This document shows, one piece after another, positions 15,768-24,011 of a DNA stretch of 30,347 nucleotides; the first letter of the stretch is position 1, and each line of letters opens with the position of its first letter. Source of the DNA: Gammaproteobacteria bacterium UBA1119. GTDB taxonomy: Bacteria; Pseudomonadota; Gammaproteobacteria; Pseudomonadales; Azotimanducaceae. The DNA is taken from contig DCBA01000074.1 of assembly GCA_002313255.1 (NCBI GenBank), positions 1-30,347 of the forward strand. The letters are read 5' to 3'. Both the position numbers and the translations under genes were made by a program. The notes below the pieces were generated by a model. It was not told where the DNA came from. It saw only the letters and a list, made by a program, of their open reading frames with translations, and did not search any database.

Positions 15768-18461
15768 ATGGATAGGTTCTCGCGTTACATTGAGCCACTC
15801 GATTCGAGCACCGGTCTCGACGTCATCGGTGGCAAGGGAAGATCTCTGGCAGCAATGCTTCGGGCCGGACTGCCGGTTCCCGTCGGCTTCCACGTGACCA
15901 CATCGGCGTATCAGCAATTCGTAAAATACAACGATATTGCCAATGCGATTCTCGAACTAGCGACGCCCGTCATCGTTGGGGCAAGAGCGTCGTTTGAGAC
16001 ACCATCGACGCGCGTGATGGAACTGTTCGAACGAGGGGAGATACCACCCGATATCGTGGACGAAATTGCGAACGCGTACGCAGCGCTCGACGGAGACAAA
16101 GTTGCCGTACGATCCTCGGCAAACGCAGAAGATCTCCCTAACTTGTCGTTTGCAGGCCAGCAAGAAACGTACCTAAACGTGCACGGTCACGACGACTTGC
16201 TGGTCGCGGTGAAAAACTGCTGGGCATCCTTGTGGACAGCTCAGGCTCTCAGCTACCGCCACGAAATGGACGTCGACCAAGGTGCCGTGGCGATGGCCGT
16301 CATCATCCAAGCGATGGTGCCGGCGGACGTGTCCGGCATCCTGTTTACTGCAAACCCAGCCACTGGCCAACGAGACCAAGCAATCGTCAATTGTAGTTAC
16401 GGTCTAGGCGAAGCGGTTGTCGGGGGGCAAGTGACACCCGACACGTTCGTAGTCGACAAGGCAAGTCTCAAGCTAAAAGAAACCGTTCTTGGAAGCAAAG
16501 AGCGAATGATCGTCTCGCGGAGTACCCAAGGTACGCGCGTGCAGCAAGTACCCAAGGAACAAAGAGATACCTCGTCTTTGTCCGAAAACTCCCTCAAGGA
16601 TCTCGTCTCGCTTGCGAAAGAAGTTGAAGAACGCTTCGTCGGCCAGCCCCAGGATATCGAGTGGGCAATTTTCCGCGGGAAAATATGGCTACTGCAGTCC
16701 CGACCCATCACGCATTTACCGGAGCCACCCCCCACGGAAGTGACGTGGCCGACAATTCCAGGCGCACAACTATTGAAACGCCAAGTCGCGGAAAATATGC
16801 CCGATCCTTTATCGCCGCTCTTTGAAGACCTGTATTTGAGAGCGATCTTCGATACGCAAACCTGGCCCGATGGCTGGGAATGGAACGGCCGACTGACCAA
16901 GAACTGGATGAAGAATTTTGTCATCACCACCGTCAACGGATACGCCTACCAGCCCATCTACCACGAGAGCGGCAAAGACTGGGAAAAGTTCATGGTTAAA
17001 CACCGCAAGCAACAAGTTGAGTTGCCTTGGTACGAGAGCCTAAAACGCGCATTTTCCATGCACGGCTTCTTTATCGAGGATATGAAGGGTGGGCCGCTGC
17101 ATCGACTCTACCTCCTAGCACGAACGTTTCGCGTGTTCAGAAAATACCCAGCACTCGTGACTTGGGAAAAACAACAGCTTCCCGACTACCTTGCACGCAT
17201 CAAGCGTTGGCGCGAACTCGATCACGCGGCGATAACTAGCGAGGAATTACTCGCGGGCATGAAGTCCTTAACGCGCACGGAGGCCCACTATTGGCATGCA
17301 CTCAGAAGCGTCATTGGTACTGCCAAGCAAACGGACGGTGGATTCCACGCCTTCCTGGAAAAAAACGCACCCGACGAGGGGCTCATTAGCGGTTCGTTCC
17401 TTTCTGGGTTCGCCTCGAAAACGCTCGAAGCCGAAAACGAACTGCGGCACATCGTCGAGCGTATAAGAACCAACCGCGCCTTATACGAACTCACCATCAT
17501 CACGCCCACGGTTCGGCTATTGGACATGCTTAAACAGCATCCCGAGGGAAGGCGGGTTTGCGAGGCAATCGACAAGTATCTCGATAGGTATGGGCGGCAG
17601 GTGTTCAATCTCGACTTCGTCGAACCGACCCTGGCTGAAGCTCCATCGCCGTTCGTTGGACGATTGAAAGCACTGGTCGTCGATCCCGGTTTCGATCTCG
17701 CAACCCGTCAAAAAGACGTGGCGCGCGATCGAAGATCCAAATGGCGGCACGCCATGAAGTTCTTTAGGGGGTCACACCGTATTGAGTTTCTGCGCCACTA
17801 CTGGACTGCACGCGTCAACTACCCCGCACGGGAAGAAGCACTCTTTTACATGGGGCTCGCCTGGTCCACGTTGAGACCGCTGGCACTGGAACTCGGTAGA
17901 CGCCTCGCAGATATTGGCACACTCAATCAATCCGACGACGTGTTCTACCTAACAAGCGGCGAGCTATCGGCAGCAATAAAAACCGAGACCGATACCTCGA
18001 CATCGTCTGAGCTCAAAGACCTCGCGAACGAACGGCGCAAACTGCGCCGCCAACGTTTTCGAATGAACCAACCAAGCGCGATCCCCCCGTTAAAGAACGA
18101 TAAGAGCGCGTACGCAACGATCAGGCAAAACGACGACGAAAAAAACGATCTACGAGGCTTCGCCGTATCACCCGGCACGGTGACTGGAATCGCCAGTGTG
18201 ATCATGTCGCCCGACGACTTCGACCAGATGCAACCGGGATCGATACTGGTATGCCCACTCACGACACCTGCCTGGACGCAGCTCTTTCCGCATGCGACGG
18301 GTTTGGTAACTGACATCGGCAGTATCCTCGCACACGGATCAATCGTGGCACGCGAATATGGCATACCAGCAGTCCTGGGCGTTGGCGACGCGACCCAACG
18401 ACTTGTCCATGGACAGCGGATCACCGTTAACGGTAACAAAGGTGTCGTAACGATCGAATGA
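15768..18461 (+). CDS. ATP-dependent dikinase-type phosphotransferase 2 (paralog of the gene at 11276)
   Basis: An 897-residue paralog of dikinase 1 with the same domain order. The ATP-binding domain has 'GGKGRSLAAM', 'RSSANAEDLPNLSFAGQQET', 'GILFTANPATGQ' and 'DIEWAIFRGKIWLLQSRPIT'. The middle acceptor domain includes 'RQVAENMPDPLSPLFEDLYL', which aligns with the same segment of dikinase 1. The catalytic histidine is H856 in 'SILAHGSIVAREYGIPAVLG', a stretch identical between the two proteins. The middle domains differ most: this copy lacks the Glu-rich helix and has a basic, aromatic segment instead, so the acceptors may differ. The frame is open upstream to 15690, but ATG 15768 aligns with the start of the paralog and is preferred. 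It is separated from dikinase 1 by the reversed transposase-like gene and precedes the sulfatase operon by about 80 bases. Confidence 0.87.
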   Translation: MDRFSRYIEPLDSSTGLDVIGGKGRSLAAMLRAGLPVPVGFHVTTSAYQQFVKYNDIANAILELATPVIVGARASFETPSTRVMELFERGEIPPDIVDEIANAYAALDGDKVAVRSSANAEDLPNLSFAGQQETYLNVHGHDDLLVAVKNCWASLWTAQALSYRHEMDVDQGAVAMAVIIQAMVPADVSGILFTANPATGQRDQAIVNCSYGLGEAVVGGQVTPDTFVVDKASLKLKETVLGSKERMIVSRSTQGTRVQQVPKEQRDTSSLSENSLKDLVSLAKEVEERFVGQPQDIEWAIFRGKIWLLQSRPITHLPEPPPTEVTWPTIPGAQLLKRQVAENMPDPLSPLFEDLYLRAIFDTQTWPDGWEWNGRLTKNWMKNFVITTVNGYAYQPIYHESGKDWEKFMVKHRKQQVELPWYESLKRAFSMHGFFIEDMKGGPLHRLYLLARTFRVFRKYPALVTWEKQQLPDYLARIKRWRELDHAAITSEELLAGMKSLTRTEAHYWHALRSVIGTAKQTDGGFHAFLEKNAPDEGLISGSFLSGFASKTLEAENELRHIVERIRTNRALYELTIITPTVRLLDMLKQHPEGRRVCEAIDKYLDRYGRQVFNLDFVEPTLAEAPSPFVGRLKALVVDPGFDLATRQKDVARDRRSKWRHAMKFFRGSHRIEFLRHYWTARVNYPAREEALFYMGLAWSTLRPLALELGRRLADIGTLNQSDDVFYLTSGELSAAIKTETDTSTSSELKDLANERRKLRRQRFRMNQPSAIPPLKNDKSAYATIRQNDDEKNDLRGFAVSPGTVTGIASVIMSPDDFDQMQPGSILVCPLTTPAWTQLFPHATGLVTDIGSILAHGSIVAREYGIPAVLGVGDATQRLVHGQRITVNGNKGVVTIE

Positions 18462-18540
18462 TTCTGCCTTATCCAAAGCCATATCATTTGAACGCACTGG
18501 GCGGCCATTTAGATTGTTTCAAGCCGCCTAAGGACAATCG

Positions 18541-18621
18541 ATGATTCAACCAAATTCCGAGCACCAGGATCGCGTCGTGGCATGGTTACGCCTTCCGAGA
18601 GGAGATTCCGACCAAAGATGA
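18541..18621 (+). CDS. Possible 26-codon leader ORF upstream of sulfatase 1
   Basis: ATG 18541 is preceded by AAGGA (18530-18534) at ideal spacing. The frame runs 26 codons and ends in a TGA that overlaps the sulfatase ATG as ATGA. The sulfatase has only a distant GGAG of its own, so the leader could drive its translation by coupling. The peptide is hydrophilic with several Arg and Gln; it resembles no known leader. Expression is unproven. Confidence 0.4.
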   Translation: MIQPNSEHQDRVVAWLRLPRGDSDQR

Positions 18622-20165
18622 AAAAGTTTCCTATTCTTGTCCCCGTCCTTCTAGCGATGGTGACCAACGCGCAGGTCGATCGCCCGAACGTGGTACTTGT
18701 GATGGCAGACGACATGGGTTGGGCGCAGACCGGTTATTACGGTTATCCCCTCATGAAAACGCCGAATTTCGACGACATGGCTCGCAATGGACTGCGGATG
18801 GACCGATTCTATGCCGGCGCGCCCAGTTGCACGCCGACCAGGGCGTCGGTGCTCACGGGTCGTAGCAATGATCGTACCGGGGCGTTTCGCGTTGGACACT
18901 CAATCAACAAGCAGGAAAAGATGCTCTCCACCGCCTTTCGTGAGGCGGGCTATGCAACCGCCCACTTTGGAAAGTGGCACCTGAATCAGACTCAACCAAA
19001 TGGACATCCGCTTTCTGCCGATGACCCCCATAATCCTGGCGAGCTGGGGTTTGACTATTGGCTGAGCGCGACCAACGGGTTCGATCTAGGTGAATTCGAA
19101 CTGAGTCGCAACGGTACTCGCGAGCAGTTTCAAGGTGATGGCTCGGAAGTCATCGTCGCCGAGGCTGTGAAGTACATCGGCAGGCAGGTGGCGCAGAATA
19201 AGCCGGTATTCGTCGTCATCTGGTACTCAGCGCCTCATGGACCCTGGACGGCCTCAGAGGAGGATATTAAGCCGTTTTTAGGCAAGGTGGATCGAACCTC
19301 GGCAAACATGATGGGTGAAATTATTGCAATCGATCGGTCCATCGGTCACTTAAGACAGAGCCTTAAGGATATGGGCGTAGCAGACAATACGCTCGTCTGG
19401 TTCACCAGTGATAATGGTGGTACACCCAATGTCGATGCACTTTCCCGTGGAGAAGGTGAGGACAGAGAAATAATCTATCCATCAAACTGTAGCGATGAAA
19501 TTGACCCGAACCTCACAAGCCTGGAGGCCAGGACGCTGCACGGCTGCTACAGGGGAGTGGATCCGGATAGCACGGGACATTTGCGAGGATTCAAAAAAGA
19601 TTTTTACGAGGGAGGACTTCGCGAACCGACAATTGTGGAGTGGCCCGCAGGTATAGAACCGCGGGTATCCAACTTCCCGTCGGGTACCGTTGATATGTTC
19701 CCGACGCTGATCGATGTTGCGGGTCTCAATCCAGACTCCATCAACAAGGTGCACGATGGTATCTCTCTCGCCGAAGTGTTCAAGAAAGAGCCTGCGCGAC
19801 GAGATGAGCCGATAGGATTTAGGGCAAGTGGTGGCTGGATGTGGCTGGATAACGATTGGAAAATCGTCAAGAATTCCGATTACGCTGGTGGAGATAATAA
19901 GATCCCGTACGAGCTATACAATGTGATTGGTGATCCAAGTGAGCAGCAGAACCTGATCGACTTGTATCCGGATATCGCCACTCGACTGCATGAGCAATTT
20001 AAACAATGGAGTCTTTCGGTCAGTCGTAGCGCTTTAGGCGCTGATTATCCGGAAGGCAGGGTTCTTCCCACAGGGCGCGGACCCGATCCCGTTATTGACG
20101 AGCGCAGAGCCAGGCGGATAAAGGAATGGACTGAGGAAGTGCGCGCCGCAGCAGCGAGTGAGTAA
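18618..20165 (+). CDS. Exported formylglycine-dependent sulfatase 1
   Basis: An arylsulfatase-type hydrolase that removes sulfate from an organic sulfate ester, acting in the periplasm or at the surface. From ATG 18618 the first 20 residues form a signal peptide ('KKFPILVPVLLAMVTNA'). The mature start 'NVVLVMADDMGWAQTGYYG' supplies two metal-binding Asp residues. The signature C-x-P-x-R is CTPTR with C71, the residue converted to formylglycine by a maturase not seen in this window. 'GKWHLN' and 'WFTSDNGG' are further active-site elements, and 'RGFKKDFYEGGLREPTIVEW' is typical of the family. The 515-residue length is normal. An in-frame ATG at 18582 would spoil the signal peptide. The start overlaps the stop of a possible leader ORF. 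The C-terminus follows the N-sulfatase/arylsulfatase pattern ('ELYNVIGDPSEQQNL'). The substrate is unknown. Confidence 0.93.
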   Translation: MKKFPILVPVLLAMVTNAQVDRPNVVLVMADDMGWAQTGYYGYPLMKTPNFDDMARNGLRMDRFYAGAPSCTPTRASVLTGRSNDRTGAFRVGHSINKQEKMLSTAFREAGYATAHFGKWHLNQTQPNGHPLSADDPHNPGELGFDYWLSATNGFDLGEFELSRNGTREQFQGDGSEVIVAEAVKYIGRQVAQNKPVFVVIWYSAPHGPWTASEEDIKPFLGKVDRTSANMMGEIIAIDRSIGHLRQSLKDMGVADNTLVWFTSDNGGTPNVDALSRGEGEDREIIYPSNCSDEIDPNLTSLEARTLHGCYRGVDPDSTGHLRGFKKDFYEGGLREPTIVEWPAGIEPRVSNFPSGTVDMFPTLIDVAGLNPDSINKVHDGISLAEVFKKEPARRDEPIGFRASGGWMWLDNDWKIVKNSDYAGGDNKIPYELYNVIGDPSEQQNLIDLYPDIATRLHEQFKQWSLSVSRSALGADYPEGRVLPTGRGPDPVIDERRARRIKEWTEEVRAAAASE

Positions 20166-20358
20166 TGTGAAATGCGTCGGTCGAGAGAAGTATGACGGGC
20201 AGCGAATCTCCGGAAGGTATCGCTCTGCCACGCATCGTAAGCCCGTTAAGTCGGACCCATTGACGCCGGCCGAGCAAGCTTAGAAGGACGGAACGATACG
20301 TCGGTTCCAACAAAAGCTGCAAGAGAAACACACAGAATAAGTGGAGGCACAATAAGCG

Positions 20359-21960
20359 ATGTCCGGTTTTAAAGTCGCACTCGGGTTGTCTGTTTTTATA
20401 CTGGCGCTGACACTTTCCAGCCAGTCATCTCTCGCCGAACAGAATCCCACTGCTCGGACCAATATCCTGTGGATCTCCATCGACGATCAGTCGCCCTGGT
20501 ACGGCACCTATGGCGACACGCGAGTCCAAACTCCGAACATCGACGCATTGGCGTCGCAGGGCGTGGTTTTCGAGCGCGCCTATGCCCCGTCGCCCGTATG
20601 TAGCCCGACCCGCTCGGCAATTATTACCGGTGCTTACAGTATTCGAACAGGTACACACGATCACCGATCCGGCCGAGTACCGAGCTACCAGATTCATTTG
20701 CCGGAGGGTGTAACGACTGTTCCAGAGATATTCCGCAAGGCGGGGTACACGACCTATAACGGCAGTAAGGACGATTTCAACTTCGCCTACGATCGCTCGG
20801 ATCTCTATTCGATCGTGGAAGGTTTCAGTTTCGAACGCAATCAGTACAACCGGGCGTCCGACACTCGTCCAGGACAGTCGATCACCAGCGGGAAGGGCAA
20901 AGCGGCCGTAACGAAGCGCCAACTCGCCAAGGGTACAACCACATTAGAAAGAGGCGACCAAAGCTGGAAAGGACCGGCGGGCGCTGGAGATTGGCGCGAT
21001 GTAAATGGCGGATCCGCGTTTTTCGGCCAGATGTCGGTGGCGGGAGGAAAAGGTATCAAGAACTTGGAATCACGATTACGGTCCCTCGGTTACACGCCCG
21101 TCAAACCTGCCGACGTGCGCGTGCCTGACCAATACCCAGACATACCCCAGGTGCGCCAACATCTCGCTGATCACTACAACAGTGTGTTGCGTACTGACTA
21201 TCAAGTGGGACAAACCGTCTCGCGTTTGAAAGCGGATGGTCTGTGGGAAAATACCATTGTTTTCCTCTACTCCGATCATGGTTCGGATCTGCCCCGAAGT
21301 AAGGAGTTTACTTATGTGGAAGGCCTGCACGTTCCTTTGATCGTCGTCGCCCCGAGCATGTCGGAGGTGGTGAAACCCGGTTCAAGACGAAGTGACATCG
21401 TCAACCTCATGGATATCGCCGCAACCTCCCTCGCCTTGGCTAACCTCGACGTTCCAAACTACATGGATTCAAGAAACCTATTCGCGAAAGATTATTCCCG
21501 CGACTACGTTTTCTCGTCCGCCGACCGTATGTCGAATGTCATAGATCGAGTTCGTTCAGTCATGGGTGAGCGCTATCACTACATCCGCAACTTCATGATC
21601 GACCGACCCCTGATGAACTGGGGACACCGCGAGATGATTTCGCTGGCCGATCCCGAGAAAAGCAGCTTTCTGATGATTCGTCGGCTTGCCACAGCAGGGA
21701 AACTGACCTCTGCGCAGGCTGCACCCTACGACCCCCGTGTCGCAGAAGAACTGTACGACCTGAAAAACGACCCTGACGAGGTGGTGAACCTCGCCCACGA
21801 TCCAGCCCACGCGGGACAACTCGACGCAATGCGCTTCCAGCTCGAAGCCTGGATTGTGGACACAGACGACAAGGGTCAGTACCCGCGCTCCGAAGCAGCA
21901 TGGACAGAAATTACCGAGCGGTTTCCCGCAACCTGGTTGCGTAGTCCCGAATTCCAGTGA
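20359..21960 (+). CDS. Exported formylglycine-dependent sulfatase 2
   Basis: A second sulfatase of 533 residues with a signal peptide ('VALGLSVFILALTLSSQSSL', residues 6-25). Metal-binding Asp residues are in 'NILWISIDDQSPWYGTYGD'. The formylglycine motif is CSPTR with C81. In place of the usual GKWH/GKxH element it has 'GSKDDFNF', which resembles the KTDYNF element of some heparan N-sulfatase-like bacterial enzymes; the match is from memory and of low confidence. 'FLYSDHGSDLP' gives the second metal half-site, and the C-terminus 'ELYDLKNDPDEVVNLA' is conserved. It differs widely from sulfatase 1, so the two probably attack different sulfate positions. GGAGG lies 14 bases before ATG 20359, a long spacing. 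The TGA stop overlaps the GTG start of the ABC exporter gene (GTGA), implying coupled translation. Confidence 0.92.
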   Translation: MSGFKVALGLSVFILALTLSSQSSLAEQNPTARTNILWISIDDQSPWYGTYGDTRVQTPNIDALASQGVVFERAYAPSPVCSPTRSAIITGAYSIRTGTHDHRSGRVPSYQIHLPEGVTTVPEIFRKAGYTTYNGSKDDFNFAYDRSDLYSIVEGFSFERNQYNRASDTRPGQSITSGKGKAAVTKRQLAKGTTTLERGDQSWKGPAGAGDWRDVNGGSAFFGQMSVAGGKGIKNLESRLRSLGYTPVKPADVRVPDQYPDIPQVRQHLADHYNSVLRTDYQVGQTVSRLKADGLWENTIVFLYSDHGSDLPRSKEFTYVEGLHVPLIVVAPSMSEVVKPGSRRSDIVNLMDIAATSLALANLDVPNYMDSRNLFAKDYSRDYVFSSADRMSNVIDRVRSVMGERYHYIRNFMIDRPLMNWGHREMISLADPEKSSFLMIRRLATAGKLTSAQAAPYDPRVAEELYDLKNDPDEVVNLAHDPAHAGQLDAMRFQLEAWIVDTDDKGQYPRSEAAWTEITERFPATWLRSPEFQ

Positions 21961-24011
21961 GCGATCTCAGCCTACTTGAGGGTTACGCAGATCGGTCAAC
22001 CGGAAACGATCCACCTAGCATGAGTTTCCGCGCGATGCTTCAGCTAGCGTTTCGTACCTGGCCATACTTCCAACCCATGCTCAAACACCTGATGGTTCTC
22101 GGTGGGTTGATGTTATCGGGCATCGTCGCGGGCATACCCGCTGCATTCGTTGGTACTGACCTTTTCTACAACAAAGTGTTACTCGGCCAAAAACTGCAGC
22201 CCCTTCAGGCGACGGTGTTATTCGTTGGCGATGAATATGTCACCAACGAGGCAAGACAACTAGGCAGGCAAGGGACTAGCGCGCCATCAAACATAACCGA
22301 CAATAGCCACTTGAATTTTCCATCTGGAGTCGATAATAGCGCTCAACCGGACACCGTCTCGGTATTAACCCAAGAACAACGTAAAACGGTCCGTAACCGC
22401 CTGATTATTTGGGGCATCGTCGGCAGTTTGTTCGGTGCATTGTTCGGGGCCGGGTTCTGGTATTACAACGTATGGGTCTGGCAAAGCGTTAATCAAAATC
22501 TACGGGTGGCGATGGTTGAACGCGCCGAGTCGTTATCGTTGAGTTATCACGACAACGCACGCGTCGGGGATGCCATTTTTCGTGTTTATCAAGACAGCGC
22601 CATGATCGTTAATTTGATTCAAAGCGGCATCTATACCCCCATCAGCGCCGCATTGGGCCTAATTATCGGGCTTTTCGTGGTCGCCATGTTCGACCCATGG
22701 TTTACGCTCGTGGTCGTCGTGGTTGTCTTTCCCGTGGTCTGGCTGAGCATCGTCTCCACGCCGAGGATACGGCGTCGAGTCCTCGCTAACCGAATTGCTA
22801 ACAGTGACCTGACCTCCCGTGCCCAGGAGGTCTTCGCAGCTGTCAAGGTCGTCAAGGCGAACCGGGCGGAGTCGCGTGTATTCGATCGGTTTTCTGCTGA
22901 TTCGATACGCGCACTCGATGCTGCATATTTCCTCCGCCTCGATATGGCGCTGATTACCTTGGTCGTCGGGCTACTGGCTGGCAGTACATTGATCCTTTCT
23001 GAATACATCATGGTTTCGTGGATCATCGACCAAAGGGACACCTTTCTAGGAGCGCTGGTCGCCTCGCTCATCGGCTTTGCAGTGTGGAACTACGGGGCCT
23101 ATCGGATCGCGATGGGACAAGTAGGAGGCTTCGCATTCGGCATGCGTGGACTACTCGGCATCTGGATGCGCATGCAAGACTTATTTCTGGCATTGGAGCG
23201 CGCTTTCTTCCTTCTAGACATCGAGCCCGAGGTGGACGACCCCGAGAATCCACTACCCTTTCCAATTCGGGTCGCGCGTGTGCGTTGGCGCAACGTTGTA
23301 TTCGGTTACAACCCGGATCAACCTATTTTGCGCGGAATCGATCTTGAAGCCGGCGCCGGTAGTATCACGGCCATTGTCGGCGCCACCGGTTCAGGCAAAT
23401 CAACGCTGATGTCGCTTCTGCTACGTCTTTATGATCCCAATTCCGGTCGAATTGAAGTCAACGATGTTGACCTTAAGGATATGGCCGTCGACGACGTTCG
23501 CCGACATGCCGCCATTGCCTTACAAAAAAACGTACTGTTCGCTAATACCATCGCGAACAACATCGGCTTCGGCAACCCAACGGCGGAACCAGCCGCCATC
23601 GAGACCGCAGCAACAATTGCCTGCGCGCACGACTTTATCGAAGCACAATCAAAAGGTTACAACACCGAACTCGGCGAACGCGGCGCTAAACTTTCGGCGG
23701 GCCAACGGCAACGATTGTCTATTGCCAGGGCCGTTTTACGCGATGCGCCGATCCTCATCCTGGACGAGCCTACAGCGTCACTAGATGCCCAAACCGAACA
23801 GCGCGTACTTACCAACCTAACAACCTGGGGCAAAGACAAAGTCATTTTCCTCATTACCCACCGACTTTCGACCATCCGTAATGCAGATCAGATCGCGTTT
23901 CTTGAAGACGGGCGCATCGTCGAGACAGGTAGTCACGACGAGCTGACGAGATTGGAAAATGGCCGGTACCGCGCGTTCGTCGAGACTGAAACGGTCGAGA
24001 CATCGCCATGA
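21957..24011 (+). CDS. ABC exporter subunit 1 (fused permease and ATPase)
   Basis: A 684-residue half-transporter of the type IV (MsbA-like) exporter fold in the inner membrane. TM1 is about 44-66 and TM2 about 149-172, with four further helices to about residue 400. The nucleotide-binding domain has Walker A 'GATGSGKST' (K481), the signature 'LSAGQRQRLSIARA', Walker B 'ILILDEPTASLD', and the switch 'ITHRLSTI'. Unusually, the loop between TM1 and TM2 is about 75 residues and Ser/Asn/Gln-rich; MsbA relatives have a short one. The GTG start at 21957 overlaps the stop of sulfatase 2, and its own stop overlaps the next ABC gene (ATGA), so all three are probably co-translated. With its partner it should form a heterodimer exporting a lipid, drug or metabolite. 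The cargo is unknown. Confidence 0.92.
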   Translation: MSDLSLLEGYADRSTGNDPPSMSFRAMLQLAFRTWPYFQPMLKHLMVLGGLMLSGIVAGIPAAFVGTDLFYNKVLLGQKLQPLQATVLFVGDEYVTNEARQLGRQGTSAPSNITDNSHLNFPSGVDNSAQPDTVSVLTQEQRKTVRNRLIIWGIVGSLFGALFGAGFWYYNVWVWQSVNQNLRVAMVERAESLSLSYHDNARVGDAIFRVYQDSAMIVNLIQSGIYTPISAALGLIIGLFVVAMFDPWFTLVVVVVVFPVVWLSIVSTPRIRRRVLANRIANSDLTSRAQEVFAAVKVVKANRAESRVFDRFSADSIRALDAAYFLRLDMALITLVVGLLAGSTLILSEYIMVSWIIDQRDTFLGALVASLIGFAVWNYGAYRIAMGQVGGFAFGMRGLLGIWMRMQDLFLALERAFFLLDIEPEVDDPENPLPFPIRVARVRWRNVVFGYNPDQPILRGIDLEAGAGSITAIVGATGSGKSTLMSLLLRLYDPNSGRIEVNDVDLKDMAVDDVRRHAAIALQKNVLFANTIANNIGFGNPTAEPAAIETAATIACAHDFIEAQSKGYNTELGERGAKLSAGQRQRLSIARAVLRDAPILILDEPTASLDAQTEQRVLTNLTTWGKDKVIFLITHRLSTIRNADQIAFLEDGRIVETGSHDELTRLENGRYRAFVETETVETSP

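Noticed and set aside
16397..16936. 179-codon minus-strand ORF inside dikinase 2
   Set aside because: Shadow frame of a well-supported gene; low-complexity, Ser/Arg-rich translation without family motifs.
11276..18461. Antibiotic resistance by rifampin phosphotransferase
   Set aside because: Architecture matches, but middle domains differ from each other and context is metabolic; no basis for naming rifampicin as substrate.
18500..18528. GGCGGC / GCCGCC hairpin after dikinase 2
   Set aside because: Only 6 bases of stem with a 17-base loop and no T-run; too weak to call a terminator.
20167..20283. 38-codon GTG-start ORF directly after sulfatase 1
   Set aside because: Basic peptide with no recognisable family, weak ribosome site, GTG start and chance length; not enough to call a gene.
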